From NCBI GenBank assembly GCA_001972305.1, contig BDDD01001379.1:166211-230210 (forward strand): DNA of 64,000 bases. Direction: 5' to 3'. This DNA is from Cephalotus follicularis. Lineage: Eukaryota; Streptophyta; Magnoliopsida; Oxalidales; Cephalotaceae. Under the pieces are notes generated by a model that saw nothing but the letters and a program-made list of their open reading frames with translations, had not been told where the DNA came from and did no database searches. Positions 11,282 to 21,453 of this stretch are shown here, in pieces. The first letter of the stretch is position 1. The number at the start of each line of letters is the position of its first letter. A program made the position numbers and the translations under genes.

Positions 11282-11675
11282 CCCCTACTGTAACAGATTG
11301 ATGGAGTGACCTTGACATGGAGCATGCACGGAGACTTAAAGAGAAGGCTTGTTATCTTCTTGTTTATGTTTTTGGTTATTGAACATTGATCATGGTTACT
11401 CGGATTTTGTAACATTGGATATTTGTTATCTTGTATTGTATCTTTTTCACGCTCCATTTTGGGCGATCAATAGTTATGTTTTGAGTTTATTTATAAACTT
11501 GTTGTGCATCACGTAGTATGGATGCGCGACGCGTGCTTAATTCGGCTCAATTAAGTTATTGCTTCCGCTATTGAAGGTTTTTAATTGTTGGTATTTTCGC
11601 ATGAGCTGGATTATTTTTATGTTGATTGCCTTACCACTTTATATGTTGTCTCAATTTTGAAAACGGGGCGTGACA

Positions 11676-13164
11676 AAAGCATTCATAAAAATTATTTCAT
11701 AACATTTCTTTCACAATTCATAAACCGTTCTCTTCATTTGAGTTATTGATTCAAATGAGTTCATAAAACAGTTTTGCATAGTTTTGCTAAAACTGATAAT
11801 TCATATAGAACTAAGCATTTTCAGAGAAAACTTAAAACATAAACATTAAATTAGACATCTTTATGAATCCAGAAGACTCAAGATCATAACAATTGATTGA
11901 GAATTGAATCCGTTATGAATTTTTTGAAAGTGGCTGGTTCCATATGAAAATAGGGCATGAGCAATAAAATGAAACATTAATTCTTATCAAGAATTCGACA
12001 TAATTTTGAGATACATAAAACATAACTGTTAAAGAGGACATCTTAAGGTTTTTAAAACATCCAACCATTTAATTTTTCGTCAAGAAACGAGAAAGATATG
12101 ATTTAAAGAAGTTGCTGCATAATCTAGGAATAAAACACTGCCCCAAACAGCAATTTAAAACATGGATTTTCGTCAAGAAATTGATAGAATCTTGAAACGT
12201 ACAAAGCATAAAAGCTAAAGAGGACATCCTAAAGCTTCCAGAACATTCAACCATTTAAAAATTCATCAAGAATTGAGCAAGATATCAATAGAACAATCTG
12301 CTGTAAAACTTTTGAATCAAAACAGAGGAAACTTTGACATAAATGGGTATAGGAATTCCTTACTTTGCTTTAGAATTTCTTTCTCTCTTTGCTTTACTGA
12401 AATCTCCACTTATTCCCAGTAAAAACCACTTCCTATCCTCAGCCAAAATGACTAAGTTCAGCCCTCATTGCCATTAAATAGAATGGTTACTTGGGAGGCA
12501 AGTCTTCTCCCCCTATCACATAACTCAACTCCCTCTCTTAGCAGCCCATGTGTTCAAAATTAGCCAATCCAAGTGATGAAACTTGTTAGATCATCTGATA
12601 ACATCTCAAATCATTCATCCTGGGCCTGCCTCATGTCCAAAATTAAATATTTTTACTCACAAAATGCCAAAAAGTCAGATTTTGCAATTTGTCTGTAACT
12701 CAAAACGTCGACACTTTCTCTCTAAGCGTCGCCGGTCACGAGCTTGTCCTGAGTTCTCAAACTTCTATCCCGACTAAAGCGATGACGCTTTATTACAAAG
12801 CATCACCACTGTAAGTCTCGTCCAGGTCAACTGACACACTTGACTTCAACGCATCGACGTTTACAAATAGAGCGTCGTCGGTAGCCTCCAAAGCGTCGAC
12901 TCTTACCTGGAACCGTCGGCGCTTAAGCCAGAATTTCCCATCCAAAGCAACAACCAATTTAAATTTTCTTCTGGGGGCGCTGCCCCTGAACCCCCCGCCC
13001 GCTGCCAGGTCAGTGGGACCCCCCGTCCGCTCACAGGGGAGCAGAACCCTTGAACCCCCCGAGCGTAGGGTCATACTACGGGTCCCTTAAAATATTTGCC
13101 AATTTACACAATAGAAATCATCTTTCCATAATTAATATCTTTAATGGAAATTCGGGTCATTACA
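11676..13164. other. Non-coding right part of B
   Basis: AT-rich LTR sequence with no gene. Near 11890-12290 there are loosely repeated phrases of the type TCAAGAA(T/A)TTGA...GAGGACATC(T/C)TAA...CCAACCATTTAA, suggesting an old ~200-bp duplication. A palindrome cluster lies at 12706-12930 and a C-rich stretch near 12990-13060. The last ~130 bases match the end of L. Confidence 0.6.
12706..12930. repeat. GTCGAC palindrome cluster in B (AAGCGTCGACGCTT type)
   Basis: Copies include AAACGTCGACACTTT, AAGCGTCGCCGG, AAGCGATGACGCTTT, CGCATCGACGTTT, AGAGCGTCGTCGG, AAGCGTCGACTCTT and CCGTCGGCGCTTAAG. Several are mutated half-sites. A related cluster occurs in L at 33205-33540. Confidence 0.82.
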
Positions 13165-13849
13165 CTTGGGAGGACCACATTCCTCTGATAGAGTTTTCTT
13201 ATAATAACAGCTATCATTCCAATATTGGTATGGCACCATACGATGCACTGTATGGAAGAAAGTTTAGATCACCCATTTGTTGGGATGATGTTGGGGAGAG
13301 ACCTTTGCTTGGGTCGGATCTGGTGGAGGAGACTTCTGAGAAAGTCAGGTTTATCAGGGAGAAACTGTTTGTGGCTCAAAGCAGACAGAAGAGCTATGTG
13401 GACAGCGTCAAGACGAGGCCTCTGACCTTGGACGTTGGTGATCATGTGTTTCTAAAGGTTTCGCCATGGAAGGGTGTGCAGAGATTTGGGAAGAAGGGAA
13501 AGTTAGCTCCACGCTACATTGGTCCTTTCGAGATTTTAGAGAGAGTTGGGGAGGTGCTTATCAGCTTGCCTTACCTCCTGCACTATCAAATGTGCACGAT
13601 GTCTTCCATGTGTCTATGCTAAGGAGATATATTCGAGACCCGTCACATGTCTTGAATTATGATTCAGTTCCTGTGCGAGATAACCTTTCTTGCGAGGAGT
13701 TATCGGTACAGATTCTGGATTGGAAGACATAGGTATTGAGGAACCGAACCATTCCTATGGTGAAGGTTCAGTGGCAATTCCATCGACCCGATGAGGTGAC
13801 TTGGGAACGCGATGAGGACATTAGAGAGCGTTACCTTCTTTTGTTTTAG
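13165..13849 (+). pseudogene. Element A integrase C-terminal part and chromodomain (continues from 3680)
   Basis: [33 protein letters not shown] continues the catalytic core exactly where A broke at 3680. The GPY/F-like [17 protein letters not shown] follows. A frameshift near 13555 moves reading to [37 protein letters not shown] at about 13730 precedes the chromodomain-like RNRTIPMVKVQWQFHRPDEVTWERDEDI. The end is TAG at about 13847. The upstream residues of the open frame 13050-13164 belong to B and are not part of the protein. Confidence 0.88.
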
Positions 13850-13881
13850 TATTGTTTTAATTTCGAGGACGAAATTCCTCG

Positions 13882-13894
13882 AAGGAAGGGTGGA
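13882..13894 (+). other. Polypurine tract of A
   Basis: AAGGAAGGGTGGA lies directly before TGTAACGCCCGGG, the start of the A 3' LTR. Confidence 0.8.
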
Positions 13895-14148
13895 TGTAAC
13901 GCCCGGGATTTTCATTAAAGTCTAATATTGTATTTCCAACGTAATTTATGCTTTGAATTAATGAGAACCATGATCTTCCTCTTTCGTGTGTTGAAAAGTT
14001 GCAAGAAAAGATGTGTTGGTGTGTTGAAAACAGGCGGGCAGCCGACTGCCATAAGGAGGCAGTCGACTGGACCCTAAGGGAAGGAACCAGCCAGCTGCTA
14101 TGAGGAACAGCCGGCTGAAAACTGTCGGCAGAGATAGCCGACTTCCAT
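13895..14148 (+). repeat. 3' LTR of A, piece 1 of 3
   Basis: It starts TGTAACGCCCGGGATTTTCATTAAAG. It contains palindromes of the CAGTCGACTG/CAGCCGACTG type from 14037. It is cut at 14148 by D. Confidence 0.9.
14037..14143. repeat. CAGTCGACTG palindrome cluster, A 3' LTR piece 1
   Basis: GCAGCCGACTGCC, GCAGTCGACTGG, CAGCCAGCTGC, CAGCCGGCTG and TAGCCGAC occur at about 15-30 base spacing. Across D the cluster continues with a perfect 14-base palindrome GGCAGTCGACTGCC at about 17632-17646. Confidence 0.85.
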
Positions 14149-14972
14149 TGTTTAGCATAAAAATGTGTTGTTTTTAATGCGTTATTTGTAATATTTTTAT
14201 GCTTGGAATAGACTACTTTGGTTGTGTTATATTGATTTTCAGGTACAAGTGCAAAATGACCAAAGTGCAAGAATACTACCCAAAAGTGTGCAAAATTGGA
14301 GCTTAAAGTGTAAAGATTGAAGAAATGCCAAATTCTGCAGAAAACAGATAAAACACGTCGACGCCTTTCAATACACATCGATGCCTTTTCAGGGTTTACA
14401 ACAAAGAAGTCGACGTCTTTTCTGGAAAATGCAACAATCTTTAAAGAGCTATGAACAAGGAATCGACGTCTTTCAACATACACATCGACGTCTTTTTGCC
14501 AATTCGACCTGGAACTTTTGAAGCAAAAGAAGTCGAGGTCTTTATACATAGGAGTCGACGCCTTTCACTCGCATCTCAGCAAGTCGCGACTTTTACAAGA
14601 AAGCGTCTACGCCTTTCAAAAGAAGTCGACGTCTTTCTCTGCAGCAGAAATAGAAAGTTTAGATTTTTGCCATATTTTGTAACTAGGATTGCTTTTATTC
14701 CATTTTTGATCAATTGTGTAGTATATAAACAATGTTATTTCGGCCAAATAGGGCAGAGAGTCTGTGGAAGTAGCCACCTCCCTCCTTAGTTTAGTTTCAT
14801 TATGTTTTGTAGCTAGTTTGTCAAGGTTTTGGGTTAGAACAAAGCCTAGATTGTTATTGTTTCAATTCCATCAATAAAAATAACTAGTTTACGTTTCCCT
14901 GCGTTCGACCCGTTACTGCATGATCCGTGCACTTGCGGCTATAAATTTTAAAACATTCTAAATACGTGAACA
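14149..14972 (+). repeat. 5' LTR of D
   Basis: It starts TGTTTAGCATAAAAATG and ends AAATACGTGAACA. A TATA-like GTATATAAAC is at 14721-14730. A dense palindrome cluster (14354-14640) sits upstream of it. The last 90 bases (from AACTAGTTTACG) are repeated at 17530-17621 as the 3' LTR remnant. Confidence 0.9.
14354..14640. repeat. GTCGAC palindrome cluster in D LTR (AAAGAAGTCGACGTCTTT type)
   Basis: About ten sites occur, for example ACACGTCGACGCCTTTC, GAAGTCGACGTCTTTTC, GAATCGACGTCTTTC, ACACATCGACGTCTTT, GGAGTCGACGCCTTTC, AGCGTCTACGCCTTTC and AGAAGTCGACGTCTTTC. Spacing is irregular, about 20-45 bases. The related solo LTR at 4120-4551 lacks the cluster entirely. Confidence 0.87.
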
Positions 14973-14978
14973 AGTTTT

Positions 14979-14996
14979 TGGCGTCGTTGTCGGGGA
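14979..14996 (+). other. Primer-binding site of D (tRNA-Asp type)
   Basis: TGGCGTCGTTGTCGGGGA lies six bases after the LTR. It is two changes from TGGCGCCGTTGCCGGGGA, the tRNA-Asp complementary site typical of Athila elements. Confidence 0.8.
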
Positions 14997-15340
14997 AACG
15001 GTTTAAATTAGTTTAAATTTATTCGGCTGATTCGTAGTATTTATTTTTGTTTTATTTTCCTATTTTTGTGTTTTTCTAACAATTCTAATTTAGTTTAAAT
15101 AGGTTCAGCATAACTTTTAACAAACCCTAACTTCATTTGCATAAACTTTAACAATTTTCTAACTTAGATAAATTAAGTTTCTTGTCTTGACCTTTGTGAT
15201 TCCGTTAGCTTAGTTTAATTAGGGAATTACATGAGCTTTAAACAACAAATTCTCATAATCTTTGCATAAGCTTTAAACAAACCCTAAATTTTGCTAAATT
15301 AATTTCTACCATTAGTTTAGGATTCCTTTTAAGTTAGTTT
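14997..15340 (+). other. Leader of D, no gene seen
   Basis: AT-rich untranslated sequence between primer site and gag ATG, containing repeated AACTTTAACAA/CTTTAAACAA phrases and no palindromes. Confidence 0.6.
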
Positions 15341-17148
15341 ATGACCGATTGGGTGCGTGATCCAAATCATCGCTTAGAAAGAATTAATCAACCAAGACCA
15401 ATGGCGGACGCACGCTCACTTCAAACTCTTCGCGATAAATTCTACCCCGCTAGGACATCGCAACCATCCAGTATCCTGTTGCCTGCACCTATCGGGAACA
15501 ATTTTGAGTTAAAATCCCAGTTCATTAGCATGCTCCCGCACTTTCATGGTGTACCCAATGAGGATGCATATATGTTCCTTCGCGAGTTCGAGGAGGTATG
15601 TGCCCTCATGAAACTTCAGCAACTATCTGATGATGATATTAAGTTGCGATTTATAAATTTTGATCTTAAAGACGGAGCTAAGAAATCGCTCTACAGTATC
15701 CCAACTAATTCCATCTCCACTTGGGATCAGTTCACTGTCTCGTTCCTTAAGAAATTCTTTCCGCCCCATAAAACCAATAAACTTAGGAACGACATTCTCC
15801 AGTTCCGTCAAAAACCCAATGAATCATTTTCTAGGTGTATGGAACGTTTCAAGGATCTTCTCTTAGAGTGTCCTCATCATGGTTTGAACACGTGGCATTT
15901 GTGCCAAATCATCTACGAAGGGATTGATTACCAGACCAAGCAATTGGTCGAATCTATGTGTCCTGATGGGTTCACCTCGTACACTAATGAAAACGATGCA
16001 TGGAATTTCCTTTTAGATTTGGGTGAGCGAACTAGAGAGTGGGAGTCAGCTCAAGTTTGTGAGAGAGCATTACCAAATAAAGGGTACGTTATAGATGGAG
16101 CAGTTGCTAAAGAGGCACAGTTAGACAGTCTCATGATTGGACTAGAATCACTTATTAGGGGTTCCACACAAGTAAATCAAATCAATCAAAACACCCCTAT
16201 GTGTTCTTGGTGCCAGTCCCCAAACCATGTTTTTGAAGAATGCCAAATCTATATTGACAGCCAATATACTCCTGAGAATGTGTCCGCAATGAACCAATAC
16301 AACCCGTATAGTAACACTTACAATCCGGGTGGGCGAAATCATCCAAACTTCTCATGGAGTCAAGGGCAAAACATGCGAGGACAATCTAGTTTTCGGGGCA
16401 GCCTTCTAGCGTTGGTGCCCCACTTCCACACTTTTTGGGACAACCTTCGAACTTTTCCAGCCAGTTTGCACCACAGCAAACATTTCAAAGGTTCCCGCAA
16501 AACAATGTTCAACCATCCTTCCCACAAAATCAATTCCAAAATCAACAATCACCTGAAGTGTTGAACCAAAGGGAAGATAAGTCTTGGATTTCATCGTTAG
16601 AAAAGAATATAGAGCTTCTCATGAGCACTATGATGACTAGTCAGCACAACCTAGAAAAGCAAATCTCTCAGCTAGCATCTGCAGTGCATACAAGAGAAAA
16701 AGGGAAGATGCCTTCCCAACCCGAACCAAATCCTAGGACGAACATGATTCAGCCCGATCGTATCCAACCGCAATCTAATCCACAATGCTCATCTTCTTCT
16801 AGACCATCCGATCAAGCATTTGCCCTATGGAGTAGAAGTAGGTACCAACCAGTGGATCAAACAGAAAATTCGAGCGAGGAGTTGGTTGAGACATTTGCGC
16901 ATGAAAAATCAAAAGAACAGTTGGTTGACTCCTTTGCGAAACCAACAAATTTGAATATGCAAGAAGAAGTTAGGGAAGAGAAAGAAAAAGAGGAAACGGA
17001 ACAATTAATGGAAATACCCAAGCGTTCATTTGATCCCCCAGTTCCTTTTTCAAAGAGATTAGATAAGAAAGCCCCTACAATGGAAAAGATCATCAATACA
17101 TTTAAACAAGTTCAAATCAATATCGCATTGCTTGAAGCTATCGAATAG
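15341..17148 (+). pseudogene. Element D gag (Athila/Tat type), one frameshift
   Basis: The ATG at 15341 gives MTDWVRDPNHRLERINQ. The retrotransposon gag domain spans about residues 50-210: FISMLPHFHGVPNEDAYMFLREFEEVC, FDLKDGAKKSLYSIP, then FLKKFFPPHKTNKLRNDI and ERFKDLLLECPHHGLNTW. A single CCHC-like knuckle CSWCQSPNHVFEEC follows. The first frame runs to 16564, but similarity to G moves to another frame near 16425 (open 16435-17148). The TAG at 17146 stands where G has Gln (AIEQVPSYAK). Gag here would form particles; with pol lost, D could move only with help. Confidence 0.87.
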
Positions 17149-17529
17149 GTGCCCTCTTACGCAAAAGTCCTAAAAGACTTATGCACGAAAAAGAGGATCC
17201 TTCAGACTCCGAAAAAGGCTTTCTTGGCAGCCAACATTAGTGCACTATTTTCGCAACCCACGATGCGAAAGTATAAAGATCCTGGCTGCCCGACAATCTC
17301 TTGTGTTATTGGTAACACCAAAATCGATCATGCCTTGCTCGATTTAGGAGCAAGTGTGATTTTGTTACCTTCGGAAGTTTTTGAGCAACTAGGTTTAGGA
17401 GAGTTGCTCCCGACCACCATGACTTTGCAATTAGCTGATAGGTCGGTAAAAGTACCAAGAGGAAAAATTGAGGATGTTTTCGATAGTTTATTTCAAATTT
17501 GGTATACTTCGCCTAGGTTGGATAAATTA
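17149..17529 (+). pseudogene. Element D protease fragment ending in a deletion junction
   Basis: It continues the gag frame across a TAG. The Athila-type protease site HALLDLGASVILLPSEVFEQLGL and TMTLQLADRSVKVPRGKIEDV are present. After GKIEDV similarity to G stops near 17478. About 50 bases of unassigned sequence follow before the LTR end begins at 17530. The frame runs open into the LTR remnant up to 17610. Confidence 0.82.
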
Positions 17530-17621
17530 CAACTAGTTTACGTTTCCCTGCGTTCGACCCGTTACTGCATGATCCGTGCACTTGCGGCTATAAATTTTAA
17601 AACATTCTAAATACGTGAACA
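17530..17621 (+). repeat. 3' LTR remnant of D (last 92 bases)
   Basis: AACTAGTTTACGTTTCCC to ...AAATACGTGAACA is nearly identical to 14883-14972. Confidence 0.9.
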
Positions 17622-17626
17622 GCCAT

Positions 17627-18310
17627 GTTGGGGCAGTCGACTGCCAGGTGTCAGACAGCGTAACGTGCTGTCAGGCCTGGCGTGACAGAAAGTGGGTGTT
17701 TTGGATTTATATCGGTAGAAGAAAGAGAGATGTGTTTTCTCCATAAAAATACGTTTTTCCTCCTCCAATCTTCATCATTTTCGCAGAGAGGAAAAGAGAG
17801 AATAAAAGAGTGGAGAGAAAGAGGAGAAAGTGAGTGTGTTGTTGATCCAAGGTGCTTTGTTTTGAGCTGAGGACTTGGAGACTCGAACCAGTGGCAAGAA
17901 CCGAACGTATTGGAGTTGCTGGACGAGTTGTGGGAGTTCAAAAGCCTCAGATTTGGACTTAAAGAGGTGGATTGCAACTCCTAACTTGGAGTTCAAAGGT
18001 AGGGAAAATTTCATAATTGTTATTTAAGTTTCGTTATAATGGACGTTATGAATGAAATGCATGCAATGGACTGTGATATGAGCATGAAATGTGTTGATAA
18101 TGATAAATACTCTGTTGTATTTGGATTGATGATTGCATGTATTTTCTGCTGTTTTTGTGCACTGCGCGTGGGACAAGCCGACTGTCCAATGAGGACAGTC
18201 GACTGTTCAAGGCTACCAGTCGACTATTCAGTGCGAACAGCCGACTGCTCGAGGGGAACAGCCGACTGTGCTAAGGAGCCAGTAGACTATTCATGCGTTT
18301 TAATGGAGGT
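17627..18310 (+). repeat. 3' LTR of A, piece 2 of 3
   Basis: It resumes with palindromes (GGCAGTCGACTGCC at 17632-17646), then a TATA-like GATTTATATCGG near 17705 and the block CTTAAAGAGGTGGATTGCAACTCCTAACTTGGAG, shared with F, I and the C 5' LTR. A second palindrome cluster runs from 18175. The piece ends at the E insertion site GAGGT (18306-18310). Confidence 0.88.
18175..18295. repeat. CAGCCGACTG palindrome cluster, A 3' LTR piece 2
   Basis: AGCCGACTGT, CAGTCGACTGTTC, CAGTCGACTATTC, CAGCCGACTGCTC, CAGCCGACTGTGC and CAGTAGACTATTC occur at about 20-base spacing. The cluster continues beyond E at 31198. Confidence 0.85.
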
Positions 18311-18640
18311 TGTAACACCCCGTTTTCCATAAACACAACATATATGGAGATATCAGTTAAAATAATCCAGCAATCAACGTTAACCAAATTTCAATAAACA
18401 ATAGCAGAAGCATTATAGCCGGATTATAAAAATTATCCGTACGCAGCCCATACTACGTGCTACACAATACCAATAATTATCCTTTTACATATTGGAAATG
18501 TAAAACAACAACAACGAAGTATGATCGTTCATTTCAATACAAAACATAGTAACAACAACCTTAAACGAAACAAAAGCTCTCCAATAAAGCTTCGGCAACG
18601 CTTTCCCGGACGCCTTCACTTAATCTGAAATTGTAGGGGG

Positions 18641-18665
18641 TTAGCCGTTGTCCTCACTTGGCTAA
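18641..18665 (-). other. Conserved LTR hairpin in E 3' LTR
   Basis: The inverted repeat TTAGCC ... GGCTAA encloses 13 bases. The sense-strand loop is AAGTGAGGACAAC. Confidence 0.65.
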
Positions 18666-19547
18666 GTAGGAATAATGCATGAGAAAGAAAATATAAATGT
18701 AGACATGTATGACAGTTTATTTTGAAATAGCATATATAATTATGTATTCCAATATTTATGAGCAATCATGCCAAGTGGCCATAGACAATACAATTCAAGA
18801 ATACCGCACAAGGGTAAAATCAATCAATACAGTGGTTTGGGTGTCACATGGCGCTAACTCCTAGCACCAACTGCGCACCACCTAACTATCACCCTACACT
18901 CCGAAGATGATAGATCAGGACAATTCTGCCGGCATATAGCGGGCAGGTAACAGTCAAGATCTGCATTGCAGATAAGTTTGGTGGAAGCTCTATCCAACTC
19001 CTGGCACATAGGACCACCCCGTAGGCAGTGATGTCTCCTATCACTCGACTAACGGCAATAAGCATAGACAATCAATTCAATCAATTCAATAGCAATATTA
19101 CATATTTCTATAATATGCAATATAGTAATAGTTTTCTTTTGAAACATTTAACAGTTCAGTGACCGTACCTCTCTTTTGGAGGAAACAGTATTCAATACAG
19201 TAGTGGTACCTCTCATGGGAGGAAAATCAGTAAATCATTTAACAGTAAGTTTTCATTTTGAAAACCATAGTGGAAAAACCATATTTGTGCTTATAGCAAA
19301 AATAGTGATTACATAAACATTAATAGTGGCAGTAGTAATATTAACCGCATAGTATGAACAGTCATATTGCAAGGGTTAATCGAACAACAACAATGCAATC
19401 CTCAATCGTTTATGCAATCAACTACTAAGATCTAAGCTGTTAATTCTTTATAATACGATTAGACACGGCAGAGCTTGATTGTTGAGAACCAACCCCATGG
19501 AGTCCGGTGTAATTCTCACAGTTTTAACCCAAACAGCGCCTTAAGCA

Positions 19548-19700
19548 TCGACAGCTCTAGAGAAAGCGTCGACGGTTTCTAGTCTAAGCGCCGTTCATGC
19601 TGCCTTAAGCGTAGAGGTTTAAGAACAAAAAGCATGCCATTTTAAGCTTAAAACGTCGACGGTTGGAGATTAAGCATCGACGCTTCTGACGTTTATACAA
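19548..19700. repeat. GTCGAC palindrome cluster, E 3' LTR
   Basis: AAGCATCGACAGC, AAGCGTCGACGGTTT, AAGCGTAGAGGTTT, AAACGTCGACGGTT and AAGCATCGACGCTTC. The corresponding cluster in the 5' LTR is 29806-29947. Confidence 0.85.
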
Positions 19701-20593
19701 ATTCCAAGAGCTACTACTCAAACAGAGCATGCATAAATTCATTTCAATCCAATCCAATACAGCATGCAATCATATGTCAACCATCACTACACATTTTACA
19801 TGTTATATGTTCAAAAACATGTCAAAACCCCTACCTCAATTGCTATCCCGAAATCAAATTGAATTGATTTCTCTCTTTATGTCCAATGTTCTTCACACCA
19901 ACTCAATCTTCCCCAATTGCAAAAATTAATGCATACAATTTCATGTTTACAGGTTTCGATACCAAAACCAGTAAGTTTAACTAGTTATCTAACCATGATA
20001 ACATCAATAATTGAATCAGAAGCTTATAATCAATTTTCTACGTTCCATTTCCATTTCCTAACTAAATCCAAAATTCAATCTCCAATTCCAGGCTTATTAT
20101 TCATGATCATGTTAACAGTGGTATATATATCTAACATTAGTATGTTACATTACTAACAATCTTAACATCAGTAACGAACTCGGATTGGTGACTTCCCAGG
20201 AAGAATCAAGCTTTAATTCCCACTTTGAACTTTCCAACATCAACATGAAAACTCCATCAATTCCCCAACAACTGTCCAGATAGTTTCTATATTTCTCAGT
20301 GTTTTCTAATACTCAAATAACTCATGTATCAACTGATATAAAGGACTCAATTTTGTGTCTTTAATTCATCAGTTAGTCTAACTTTCATTGTGGACATTTC
20401 TCTCTCCCTCATGCATGCCTTCACTCTTTGTTTCTTCCTCACTTTTTTTGTTGTGATTGCAGGTTTGCAGGTGTGCAGGGATGGAGAGCACATGCAAGGC
20501 ACTTAGTCTGGCATTGCCAACAGCTGGTAACGTTTCCTTGCATGGCTGACAGGTCCCTGGACACTTGGCTTGCAAGCACTACATAAAAAGGGG

Positions 20594-20965
20594 GCAACGG
20601 CGAGGGCACTTCCCCTCGCCATCCCCTCGCCATTGAGTCAACAGCGAGGGCATGGCGAGGGGAACACACCCTCGCCAAATTACTCCTCGCCAGCAACTAC
20701 GGCGAGGGGACGACGAGGGTACGGCAAGGGTAGAGTACCATCGCCATTCACTGCCCTCGCCACACAGAGGGCATGGCTAGGGCAGTTTACCCTCGTCGTG
20801 GCCTCGCTATGCCCTCGGCCCATGGCGAGGGTATGGCTAGGGCCCGGACTGCCCTGTCATCGCCTCCCTCGTCGTGGCCTCGCTATGCCCTCGGCATGGC
20901 GAGGGCATGGCAAGGGTTTATGCCCTCGCCATATACAGTTTCTGCAGAATGCCCTCGCCAAGCCC
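20594..20965. repeat. GGCGAGGG/CCCTCGCC subterminal-type repeat array
   Basis: Many copies of GGCGAGGG in both orientations (for example GGCGAGGGCATGGCGAGGG) alternate over ~370 GC-rich bases in an otherwise AT-rich LTR. Long open frames here (20570-21001) are a by-product of the repeat. Confidence 0.8.
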
Positions 20966-21213
20966 TCGCCATTCTGCAGAACCTGCAACAAGAACTATTA
21001 GCAAAATCTCTACCCTAAACTCCAAGCAAAACCTGCAATTCATTTCAGCAGCAACCACAACAGTTTATATTTGACAATTCTCAGCAATAGACACATTTCA
21101 TTCATTCTGGACTAACAAAACAATGGAAAAAAGTTGTCAGCATTTTATACAAAGGATAATATGTCAAATACATAACAGTGTTAGAATATGTTAGATACAA
21201 CAACAGACTACTA

Positions 21214-21453
21214 CTACTGGTCATCGCTATCACTATCGTCCGAATCTCCGGATGGCTGGAAGGGGGAGTACCGAGACCGCGGCGAACTGTGATCAGATGG
21301 TGTGCGTGTGGACCGAGACTCCATCATCAGCTGCATCATATTAGCCATAAAAGTCTCCATCTTCGACTCCATCCGGTCCAACTGGCCTTGAATGTCTGAC
21401 CCTGGGGTGCTCTGTGACGGTTGTGAAGTGAATGGGCAACTCTGACCTCCCAC
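21214..21453 (-). pseudogene. Short transposase-like C-terminal fragment
   Basis: 79 codons. The middle (residues ~20-45, GQLDRMESKMETFMANMMQLMM) looks like an amphipathic helix or coiled coil, followed by a Ser/Arg-rich and then Asp/Ser-rich tail. It runs toward the CACTA-like end at 20577. I assign it to the transposon only by position and composition; it could be a captured host exon. Confidence 0.4.

Larger units (their letters stand above)
4902..11675 (+). mobile_element. Element C: nearly complete Ty3/gypsy chromovirus (Tekay/Del-like), innermost of the left nest
   Basis: LTRs lie at 4902-5983 and 10691-11675. The primer-binding site is 5987-5998, the polyprotein 6089-10695 and the polypurine tract ends at 10690. 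The flanking duplication AAAGC is at 4897-4901 and 11676-11680, inside B. The order gag, protease, RT, RNase H, integrase, chromodomain is that of chromoviruses. One frameshift, three nonsense codons and an 8-residue in-frame deletion in RNase H separate it from an intact element. The two LTRs agree at both ends but not in the middle. Confidence 0.94.
10691..11675 (+). repeat. 3' LTR of C
   Basis: It starts TGTAACGCCCGG, ends GGGGCGTGACA, and is followed by the duplication AAAGC. It lacks the promoter-side segment present in the 5' LTR. About 11107-11549 is private and includes the conserved block CCGAGTGAGGACAAAGGCTAA at 11261-11281. Confidence 0.92.
3681..13164 (-). mobile_element. Element B: gypsy-type solo LTR (minus orientation), split by element C and a small solo LTR
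   Basis: The ends are TGTAACGTCC (3681) and GGGTCATTACA (13164), flanked by the direct repeat CTTGG at 3676-3680 and 13165-13169. The insertion lies in the integrase of A. After removing C and the small solo LTR, about 2.27 kb of non-coding DNA remains, a normal length for LTRs here, so I call it a solo LTR. Read on the minus strand it starts TGTAATGACCCGAATTTCCATTAAAG-like, resembling the LTR start of A. The right end is close to the right end of element L. A LARD-type non-coding element is a less likely alternative. Confidence 0.82.
14149..17621 (+). mobile_element. Element D: Athila-like gypsy deletion derivative
   Basis: The 5' LTR is 14149-14972, the primer site 14979-14996, gag 15341-17148 and a protease fragment 17149 to about 17478. 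Then ~50 bases of unclear origin join the last 92 bases of the LTR (17530-17621). Flanks are TCCAT (14144-14148) and GCCAT (17622-17626), a duplication with one change. RT, RNase H and integrase are gone. The inserted site is the 3' LTR of A, which resumes at 17627. Confidence 0.9.

Noticed and set aside
13857-14549. 230-codon minus-strand ORF
   Set aside because: It crosses the junction between the A 3' LTR and element D, and its Lys-Asp-Val-Asp runs come from the GTCGAC palindromes.
20570-21001. 143-codon ORF with no stop in a GC-rich stretch
   Set aside because: It is a by-product of the GGCGAGGG/CCCTCGCC repeat array; overlapping frames are open on the same strand and the composition follows the repeat unit.
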